Shown here in pieces: positions 45,250-53,578 of a stretch of DNA of 64,000 nucleotides (its first letter is position 1; every line of letters starts with the position of its first letter). Origin of the DNA: Acholoe squamosa. Taxonomy: Eukaryota > Annelida > Polychaeta > Phyllodocida > Polynoidae. The stretch spans positions 59,974,813 to 60,038,812 of the forward strand of contig OX439038.1 of the NCBI GenBank assembly GCA_949317995.1, in the 5' to 3' direction. The notes under the pieces are model-generated. The model was not told the origin of the DNA. It made no database searches and worked only from the letters and a program-made list of their open reading frames with translations. A program made the position numbers and the translations under genes.

Positions 45250-46150
45250 GACAGCTTCCTGTCAATTTTGTCACTTTAATGGGTGGTATGTGTAGCGTCA
45301 ATGTGTTTGAGTCAATGGTGAAACCCAGGTATTCAATGGACTGTGCCTGGGTCAAAATTAATTTTCTGAAGTTAAGCCTGCTTCTTTTAGGATTCTGAGA
45401 GTGTGTTTTACTGATTATTCCACTAATTCTGGAGTGTCTCCAAAAATAAGTGTGTCATCAATGTAAAACACCAAGCTTACGCCGTAATGTACTCTCTGAT
45501 TTGAAAGCAGTGCCTTCATGATACGTGTAAACAGTCTTGACCCTGGTGAGTATCCATTTGGTAGGCATATATATCTATACTGTTTACCATGGAACAGGAA
45601 TCCCTTTCCTTAATGGGTAAAGTGAAGTAGGCTGATGTAATATCTACAGAACTCATAAAGGAGTGTTGAGGCAATATATGCATGACTGACACGAGATGAT
45701 CCATTTTGAAATGTTTGTAGACTGTAAACTCATTTAATTCTGAGAGGTTCAAAATAGGTCGGATAGTGCCATCTGTTTTAGTTCTTAAAAACATGTGTGA
45801 TACAAATGCCCTTGCATTATGTTCTGCAGGCTCTATGATGCCTTTACTCAGCATATCCTGTATTTTGTGTATCCAACTGAGCATCTTTAACTGGGTTAAT
45901 AGATGCTGAGTCTGGGATCTCTGATTGTACAGGGATAGTGTGTAGATCTATGGTCAAGCCTTTCACCATATCCAGCACCCATTTGTCTTTGGTGAATGTA
46001 TGCCACTTGTAAGCCTGCCTACCCAAACCACCTGCTGAAAAGGCCTGTTTTTTTTTATTCTTTGCAGGTGTTTTGGGTAGCTTGGCTGTATCAGGTGTAT
46101 AGACAACTGAAAAACTTACATTTATTTGTTGTTGTTGTCCTTGTTGTTGG
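45250..46150 (-). pseudogene. DIRS reverse transcriptase, several frames
   Basis: The N-terminal part, GGLGRQAYKWHTFTKDKWVL and VKGLTIDLHTIP, lies at about 46,050-45,930. Then at 45,884-45,516 come the fingers/palm motifs KTDGTIRPILNLSELNEFTV and SSVDITSAYFTLPI. After a frame change comes FYIDDTLIFGD at about 45,450, containing the catalytic DD. At least three frameshifts or stops. Confidence 0.85.
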
Positions 46151-46763
46151 ATTTGTTGCCGCCTTTGTAGTGGTTCTGTCTGGTCTGCTTGCCCCGCTTG
46201 CCACCCCTGGAGGTGTTGCTGCTGGACCAGTAGTCCTGCTGGCTGTTTGAAGCCCCCTGGTGGCGGTTGCGGTCCTGATTGTAGTTGGGATGACCCGCTG
46301 TGTGTTTGCGACTGGACCCACTCTTGTTGTGGTGGCTGCAGACCTGGCCACCCCTGTAGTTTCCCTGGCGCCGGTTCCATGACCTGGGGCCAGCCACTAC
46401 ATCACGTAAGGCTTCTTCCTCTTTCTGTCTAAGCACAATCTGCTCTCTGGCATCTTCTCCGAGCAGGTATTTAAAGCTCTTGTGGTTTTCTGGTTTCTGT
46501 GCTACCTCTAACCCCACACCCTTTAAGACTGCATACACATTATTGTGCCTAATGTCATTGGTTTTCCATGAGGACTTGGCTATCAGTTTCAAAGAATCAG
46601 ACATGCTTGTGACCAGTTGTTTGGGATTACTTGTTTCACCACTGCCCAAGTGGGCTAGTGCATGTACTAAAGGTCTGGCTGCAAACTGCAAGCACCACTG
46701 CAGAGACCTGAAGGTGTCATCCCTCTGTACCATGGCTTCCCTGTTTCTTTTAACATGTTGCAT
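46122..46763 (-). pseudogene. DIRS Gag-like ORF, C-terminal part
   Basis: 213 codons: a helical N-terminal part (DSLKLIAKSSWKTNDIRHNN, KYLLGEDAREQIVLRQKEEE) followed by a basic, Asn/Gln/Arg/Gly-rich tail (NRRQGNYRGGQ...KGGNKSNNKDNNN). No zinc knuckle. Position and composition match ORF1 of DIRS-group elements. Confidence 0.7.
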
Positions 46764-46916
46764 AGATACATCCTCATTGAGCCTTGTTTTTTTGAAGAAC
46801 CTCTAGGTTGGAGGGTCTAGGGTAGGTTTTGTAGAGTGATCCTTAGTGGCTGGGTTCAGGTAAATGATGTCCACCAGTTCTTTAACCTTCTGTGGTGTTT
46901 TATTTGTTTCAGCATC

Positions 46917-47791
46917 CTATGGTTCTGTGAATGGTAGCTCTACTGCAGCTAGAGGGCAGTCAATTGGCTGTGGTCCATATACAGGTAGTGGATTAACCTG
47001 CTGCTGATCACCCTGCAAGCCTATCAGTGCTGGGTAGTCATACTGGTCTGATCTCATTACCTCTGGTTGGCGCTGTCTATGTACCTCTATATTTGAGACA
47101 TGGGTCGCTGCAGGGCGCGCTTCAATATGCGTGGCATCCGCGGCCACCCAAGCGGCTGTCACTTCCTGCCGCGCGGGATGACGCTGAGTGGGCGTTGGCT
47201 GTATGGCGCGCCCAAAATTTATTGGAGGGTGATCTCCCCTGGTGGGGGGTCCTTGATCTCGTCTGAGTGCAGGCTTGATCATGGATCTGTTTGATTCAGG
47301 TCTGTTGTTGTCAGAATACCAGCCTAAACTCCCAGATTCCTGGGAATAAATCACTGTGCTTTGACTCATAGCACTATGATCACTGTATTGGCTGGTGCCC
47401 ATCCATACAGTGTGAGCTGCTCGCCTAGGAGCCTGTTGTCATTTTGGAACACCTGCTCCACCTCACAATCCTCTGCTGATCTGTAGGTTTCCCTGTCCAT
47501 CAGGGCGTGGTCAAGTTGGTCAGCATACAGGGGTATGGCCAGTGGTGGTTCACCCCTGCCCCTCCTGCGCCTAGGCTGGTGATCTCGGTCTTGAGAATGT
47601 ACTGCTCTAGGGTCTGAAGTTGGGCTGGTGAAAATGTAATTGTCATATAGGCCACCTTGTTGGGACGGCCCATTCTGTACCGTTACCGGTATCAGCCATC
47701 TAGGTTTCAGTCTCTTGACTAAGTGACCGGGCATATCTGCCTTCCTCTTCATTGGTGCCGATGGGGCATTGTGCTGTGGAGACCTCTGCAA
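46917..47791 (-). pseudogene. DIRS Gag-like ORF, N-terminal part, two frames
   Basis: Overlapping frames at 47,791-47,366 (RSPQHNAPSAPMKRKADMPG, PRRRRGRGEPPLAI) and 47,402-46,917. Proline/arginine-rich with no conserved enzyme motifs. Interrupted on its left by the TIR element at 47,796. Confidence 0.55.
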
Positions 47792-47795
47792 AATT

Positions 47796-47939
47796 GGGCA
47801 TGGTCTTAGTTTAGGTCGCTGATACCAGCAACCAGTTTTGGCGACCAGAATTGTGGCTTATTCCATATCAGAAAATTGTGACCACTTTTTAGCGACCAAT
47901 ATCTTTTTGTGTTTAGCGACCTAAACTAAGATATGGCCC
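47796..47939. mobile_element. 144-bp TIR element nested in the DIRS Gag region
   Basis: The ends TCTTAGTTTAGGTCGCT and AGCGACCTAAACTAAGA are perfect inverted repeats, extended outward by GGGCATGG/ATATGGCCC with mismatches. The interior repeats GCGACCA motifs (GCGACCAGAA, GCGACCAATA). It separates the frame ending at 47,791 from the one beginning below 48,306. Confidence 0.8.
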
Positions 47940-47985
47940 ACAATTTGTGTAGGGTGATAGACCACTTCTGAAAAGCTGCTCTCAT

Positions 47986-48306
47986 TCACTGCATTTGAGG
48001 TAGAGGATCATTTGTGTGAACTACTGGCCCATTCATATCAAGTCTTGTAGGCGAGAACTGTGTGATGAAAGGTGGGTCTGATGAGGGCGAGTAGTGGTTC
48101 ACTGGTTCACTTCCAACCGGTGACTGACCATCTAGGGTAGAACCATTGTCATAATGTGTATCACCCTGCGAGAAAAGGTCTCTGACTGTGCTTGGGGTGT
48201 CCCTGGGGGCACACCCCTCCACCTGTGCTAGTTGTATGGCATCATTCAGAATGTCGCCCCTAGGAGGTGTGGAGGGTAATACTGGTCTCAGGTCAGGAGT
48301 CTCCAT
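47986..48306 (-). pseudogene. DIRS ORF1 5' segment
   Basis: 106-codon acidic/proline-rich frame (METPDLRPVLPSTPPRGD...) directly upstream of the nested element, and likely the beginning of the Gag-like ORF. Assignment rests on position. Confidence 0.45.
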
Positions 48307-48839
48307 GTCTGTGGCGAGCTGCTCAGCAGTGTGTTAACAACAGACACCTCTTGCTACTTAAGTAGCCCCCTGGGGTCAAGACCTCAGGTGTGGGGTGAAG
48401 TGGATTCAGCCAATTAGAACGCTGTTGAGACTCAATTAGGGCGTGGTTAAACAGTAGTCCCTTCTGTGATTGACAGGTCTGTGTTAGTGTCCTCCACGCG
48501 GTGTGTCGATTAATAGACACCTACTTACCTCATCGCGTGGAGGCCTTCACTTGTCACTAGGTGTCCTTATTGGGACACTGTGACATTATCTGTCTTAAGA
48601 ATCCGACATATGTAGGACACTGCCACATGGTGGCAGGTTGCGTCACGTCCCCTGGTGTGGGGGCACCCTAGTCACTCCATGGTTCCCCATGTGTTGCTCA
48701 GGCGCGACGCGTGGCCGGGTATCCCCGATCCCCTGCCAGCTGCGTTGGTGTCTGGCTCGGCCAGCGTGCCCACGCCCCAGCATTTTGATAAGCCCAGCGT
48801 GCTCTCGTCGAGACATCCGTCTCCAATGAGAGACCTGGT

Positions 48840-48931
48840 TCAAGTGACGATAAGCTCACCGTACCTGACCTGTCTCTCTAAGCCTATCCATGTAGTCGGT
48901 GGTCGATAATGGATACCTAATGGTAATAATT
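48840..48931 (-). repeat. DIRS 5' inverted terminal repeat
   Basis: Reverse complement of the 3' repeat: TGACGATAAGCTCACCGTAC and CTGACCTGTCTCTCTAAGCC, then TCGGTGGTCGATAATGGATA to the tip near TAATAATT. Confidence 0.85.
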
Positions 48932-49780
48932 CCCTGTTGAAAATGTTCTAACCCAACCCTCATCCCCCACCAGTCCATAATAATCACCGTCTATGTCAGC
49001 ACTTATGCAAACATTCCCGGTCTCTGCTTTCACTAGTGCCCAATAGCCCATGTTGATATAATAGTCCACACTAACTGCACCAGTGGGACAATTTTACTCC
49101 TTCCCTAAGCCTGTTCCAGAATGTATCGAAAGCAAATAATTCACAATTCCAACACGAAGCATCCGAAATGTAGAATCCAGCGTTCTATTAGGCTACTTTG
49201 ATGGATATGGAGTTTGAAGAGACAAGGGAGGTATTACACTTTGAATCATGTGGACTCTAAATTAAAAGTTTATGTCTTGTTATGGAATAGATTGTAACAG
49301 TGCTATCATGAGGGCACGGCTTATATGCGAGGATTAACCCCCAGTGCACCTCATAGTGTTGGCCTAATTTGTGGATGTGGCTTACAGACGAGGGTATCAT
49401 GCTATAGAACAGTGTTAAACATCTAAAAACCAAGCCCCACCTATGCCTCATAGCATTTCTTCAACCTTTATAGTATTGTCCACAATACAATAAGTACCTA
49501 CGTATATACATATTCAAGACATGCATTATATATTAAGAACTCATACAACGGCTTACCCCAAAGAGTAGGAATGAATAAATGTGACCCATCAAGAACACCC
49601 ATCCGCAGGGAATATTTAATCCCCCATTTAGCGGCAAAATTACTCTAGAATCATTATAAAAATTCATCAAGCTAATTTTTGATGCAGAATTCAATGGTCT
49701 CATATAAAATGCTCCATTTCCGATAGAAATGGCCCATATTTGGATGGTAAAATTAACATTTTTTCGTGAGAAATCAACCT
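48932..49780. other. No recognisable gene
   Basis: 49,310-49,400 has GGCTTATATGCGAGG and GGCTTACAGACGAG, reminiscent of the ends of common small TIR elements, but the pairing is too poor to call. Confidence 0.35.
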
Positions 49781-50470
49781 TTATGCCTGTTCCTGGTTGC
49801 CATGGCAACCATTCCAATAATCAAAATTTGCACATTTTTATCCCAATTTCTAGGGATATTCACCAAAAACCCAAAACTGAAAACAGAGTGGAAAATTCCT
49901 TCTAGATCAAAATCTATGCTAAAAACCATCATAATATTATGTATTTCTTTTATGAAAAAGGCTGATCTATTGTGTTTTTAGACATTATTATGGTTTATAA
50001 TGTATTCAGAGCTTCATCATTGATTTCAGATATGAATAACAACCTATGTTCAAGGAGGGGTTCTGACATAACTATTAGGAATATCTAAGCCAATGATCTC
50101 TCATTTTAAAGATCTTGAGATGAACTTTGATAATTTCCCTGCAGAGGGGCGTTCTTGCTTGCCTGGTCACAAATATACACATGTCTTTTGCATCCAATTT
50201 TTGAGGAGGCAAGGTAAAAGGTCCGTTCAGGGGGGATTAGTACCAATTCTGCCCACCAGGGGGACACAACTATGGACTAAAGAAGGGAAAATATACCAAA
50301 AATTGCTATGTACTACTTTTTTTTATGTAGATTACAATAGTGCCAAAGGGAAATTCCCATTTTTGTGGAAAACCTTCCAAATTTGGAATGTAAATAGAAC
50401 GTTTTTGGGCATTTGGGGGCAACAATCAGTGCTTTTGTTGATATTGGTTGCCATGGAAACATTATTTTCA
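49781..50470 (+). repeat. Dispersed repeat R3, copy 2, modules in the order opposite to copy 1
   Basis: 49,796-50,115 matches 33,180-33,500 and 50,205-50,465 matches 32,953-33,150. Both modules are in direct orientation, but their order is swapped. X-box motifs lie at 49,796-49,809 and 50,447-50,460. Confidence 0.65.
49796..49809. promoter_or_regulatory. Perfect X-box (RFX-type) palindrome
   Basis: GTTGCCATGGCAAC, identical to the one at 4,552, inside repeat R3. Confidence 0.5.
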
Positions 50471-51051
50471 CTAAAAATTGAGGAATTAAAAAAGCCTATT
50501 TGTAGCCACACCCACAAGGATCGATGTGTTGAAAAATGGTAAAAATCTTAATAAAAGATCAAATTTTATGAGAAAAATGTGAAGAACATGACAATTTCCC
50601 TAATTTGCATAATTATGCTTAACTATACATATCATCTGATATATCTCGTGAAATATACAGCATATATAGCATGCATGAATGTTAAAAGTATGGGACTATC
50701 ATGCAAGCAAGTATCCTACCATGTCATGCTATAGGGAACTTAATGGGTTCCTAAGACCTATGTATGTAATGTGTAGTATTCACCAGGTGGCAGCACCATT
50801 GCAAAAGGGAATTATTATTCATAATCATCTGTCATTCTTGGAGCATATAATGTTGTTAAGTGTTGTTCTAAGTCACATTTTCACTTAATAATACACACAC
50901 ACAATGTCAGCAATAAAAGGCTATACAGGAAAACCCTCTGACATTACTACTTATGCACTACAAGGAAGCAGGTGGTTCTCTGACACCCATTTTATGACTT
51001 TCCAGAATTAATAAAGCATAATCAACTGCCCTATAAAGCATAATCAACTGC
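50471..51051. other. No gene; short tandem duplication at the right edge
   Basis: AAAGCATAATCAACTGCCCT is tandemly duplicated at 51,014-51,058, just before the SINE insertion. Otherwise AT-rich and featureless. Confidence 0.45.
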
Positions 51052-51063
51052 CCTATAACTGAA

Positions 51064-51513
51064 GCCGGGAGGCGTGGTGCAGTCGGTAGCGCGTCCGCTC
51101 ACAGGCCGTAAGGTCGTGGGTTCGGTTCCCGGCCCGGCTGGGGCACAGTGGTGGTTCCAAACGTCGCCGTAAGGTGTCGGTTGAGTTCCTCCCTCCACTG
51201 GCTAGGCTGTGCTGGAAAGTCTCTCGGCGGTCATGGCAGACAAATGACTTAAAACAGGCCTGTCCATCTCTCACTATGCCTATGTAGTGACGGATGTTAA
51301 AGAACCATTGCCTCGGTAAATGTGTAGGGGCGTGCTTTCTATCTTCCCATAGATTCGGTCACCATCATCCCCCCTCCCCATTAGACTAGGGTCCGGGCAA
51401 CTACGCCACAAGGGTAATCTCACTTCGGTGTGGATACAACCCGCGGGACCTCTCACCCTTGACTGTCGGCCGTAAGGAAGGCACGAGGTGAGATAAAATT
51501 CGTACTACTACTA
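51064..51513 (+). repeat. Full-length tRNA-derived SINE with target-site duplication
   Basis: The tRNA-like head at 51,065-51,138 has A box TGGTGCAGTCGG and B box GGTTCGGTTCC; the anticodon loop CTCACAG suggests a Val(CAC)-like origin. It is followed by an unrelated body of about 360 bp and a short (TAC)n tail. CCTATAACTGAA is duplicated on both sides (51,052-51,063 and 51,514-51,525), the hallmark of LINE-mediated insertion. Internal pol III promoter. Confidence 0.88.
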
Positions 51514-51525
51514 CCTATAACTGAA

Positions 51526-52700
51526 AGGACTACTACTTTCAGTGATGATAGTGGTAGGACCCTTGAACTGCCGGCCTGATAGTTAGGCTTGCTGATTCTG
51601 ATATACCATTTTATTATTCCATAAATTCTAACATATTATTGTATTAATCAAGGAATATCTATGAAATTAATACATAGGTTGGTTCTAAGAGCTATAAGAG
51701 CGCTCAAACTTTGTATAAGAGCGTTCATGCCCCACTGCACACCAGCCACAGTCAGTTAGACAGAGTTTATGACATCAAAGGCTCCGACCAAATGGTTCAC
51801 TGCACAATATAATAAGAATAAGGGTCTCAGTGTGCGACCTCATGGTTCAATGCACAAATTAATAACTTGTAAGTGAATGCAACCGGCCGTCACGGGTGCC
51901 TGAGCACCGCTGACGCCGTCATGAGTGTCTGAGCACTCTAAGGACTGAACAATGGGTTACATAAGCACGACGCCATAACCTTCCGATCGCTCTAGCGTCG
52001 CTCCTGAGCAAGCTAGGTCAAATATCAAAGCATTTATGGAAAGCTCATAATTAGACGGTCAAAATGAGCCCAAGATCAAGGCGGAACTCTCATTATTAAG
52101 GAAGTTATGCCATAGAGACTGAAAGAAGCTCCGAGTGCACTACAGACAAACCGGCGCAAGTTACGCGCCTATCCAGCGGGCATTATAAACTTGGCATATT
52201 CAACTCCGCGCATGCGCAAAATGGCGGTTATAAACGCATAAACGACCGAGATATGAGGGTCTGAAGATGCAGAACCGACCAAGACAATGGGGGGCATAGC
52301 GGCGTCCATGGGGGTCCTTTGTCCCCCTGTGACACTTGAAAGAGTCCCCTCAAACAATTGTAGAGTTAGGCAGATGCTGCTGGCTCCAGTCAGTCTGGAG
52401 GTGCTTTTCCAAGATTTGCTACAAATAGCCTGTCTGCACCTCCAGGAGGACACACATCACCAAGAACCGCTCTAGAGGTAACATCTCCAGTCATCTCCTG
52501 CTACCTGCTATACCACTGCACTATGGTGAAACTATGCTAGACAGGCATTGGTTTCCTACCATTAGTGGCCAGAGGCTATCTTCTTCAAGACTTCCACCAG
52601 AGGGTAAAGTTATCCATTATTACATTATTCCTCTAAGCAGCAGGTCAGGAGCTAGGTGTGGGAACCCACCTAGAACTATGCTGGACACTGTATTATTAAT
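51526..52700. other. No recognisable gene; may include the outer part of the 5' LTR
   Basis: CTCATGGTTCAATGCACAA and AAATGGTTCACTGCACAA are a local repeat pair (51,790-51,860). GGTGCCTGAGCACCG and GTGTCTGAGCACTC are another. The minus-strand 94-codon frame at 52,169-52,453 is unrecognised. Confidence 0.35.
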
Positions 52701-52724
52701 ACCTCACAGGTGGAGTGGAACTGA

Positions 52725-52948
52725 ACATTATACTTTATAAATTACTGTATGTTTACTGTATGTGCAAATTACCTACATACTAACTACTGTATGATTGATA
52801 TTTCTTACATGTTGCCTAAAGCTGAATAAACCAGGGACAACTGGAAATAACACTATTTATAAGAGCCTTGAGATAATTACACTTTATACCACTAGTCTTA
52901 TGATATTTCTCATATGACAACTTGATCATGCCAATCACTAGTATGACA
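52725..52948 (+). promoter_or_regulatory. Candidate 3' part of the gypsy 5' LTR (TATA box, polyA signal, CA end)
   Basis: ACTTTATAAATTAC at about 52,731 is TATA-like, AATAAA occurs at about 52,824, and the segment can end in CA at 52,947-52,948. The order and spacing fit U3/R/U5, but the LTR start was not found and the partner LTR lies outside the window. Confidence 0.35.
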
Positions 52949-52951
52949 AAG

Positions 52952-52968
52952 TGGTGGAGAACATCCTA
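52952..52968 (+). other. Candidate primer-binding site
   Basis: TGGTGGAGAACATCC begins with TGG (complement of tRNA CCA) three bases after the candidate LTR end. The tRNA cannot be named with confidence. Confidence 0.35.
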
Positions 52969-53160
52969 GTAAGATCCCATCCCTCATAAAATTTAAAGCT
53001 GGTAACACAACTAAAAACAATCATGCACACAGTAAGTTAAAGCTGGTACCGCAACTGGGAACAATCATGCACACAGTAAATTAAAGCTGGTACCGCATAC
53101 ACACAGTAAGACCCACTCCACCTACCCAATGACCTTGACCTTGACACCATACCCACCAAG

Positions 53161-53578
53161 GTCACCAGTGAGATCTCCCACATACCAGTGAGATCTCCCA
53201 CACATCAATGAGATCTCCCGCACATCAGTGAGATCCCACACACATCAATGAGATCTCCCACACATCAGTGAGATCCCACACACACATCAATGAGATCTCC
53301 CACACATCAATGAGATCTCTCACACAACAGTAAGATCTCTCATATATCAGTGAGGTCTCCCAAAACGTCAGTGAGGTCTCCCAAAACGTCAGTGAGGTCT
53401 CCCAAACGTCAGTGAGGTCTCCCAAACGTCAGTGAGGTCTCCCAAACGTCAGTGAGGTCTCCCAAACGTCAGTGAGGTCTCCCAAACGTCAGTGAGGTCT
53501 CCCACATGTCAGAAGAGGTCTCCCACACGTCAGTGAGGTCTCCCACACGTCAGTGAGGTCTCCCACACGTCAGTGAGG
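53161..53578 (+). repeat. 20-bp minisatellite in the gypsy leader
   Basis: About 20 tandem copies of GTCAGTGAGGTCTCCCAAAC and variants (CAATGAGATCTCCCACACAT). It ends at the point where the gag frame becomes open. The 20-bp period shifts the reading frame with each added unit. Confidence 0.92.

Larger units (their letters stand above)
42627..48931 (-). mobile_element. DIRS-type tyrosine-recombinase retrotransposon, nearly full length but degenerate
   Basis: Minus-strand order is 5' inverted terminal repeat (48,931-48,840), Gag-like region, RT, RNase H, tyrosine recombinase, internal complementary region (about 42,945-42,800), 3' inverted terminal repeat (42,745-42,627). The two terminal repeats are inverted copies of each other. 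The internal region is the reverse complement of the right tip joined to the left tip, which is the defining DIRS-1 arrangement used in circularisation. The genes carry many frameshifts and stops, and a small TIR element sits in the Gag-like region, so the copy is inactive. Confidence 0.85.

Noticed and set aside
52160..52260. Possible 5' LTR start (AAATGGCGGTTATAAACGC) matching GGATGGCGGGTTTTTACACC near 63,910
   Set aside because: Similarity stops after a dozen bases; not enough to define a pair of LTRs.
53161..53578. CRISPR-like regularly spaced repeats
   Set aside because: The units are contiguous with no unique spacers and the context is a eukaryotic retroelement; it is a minisatellite.
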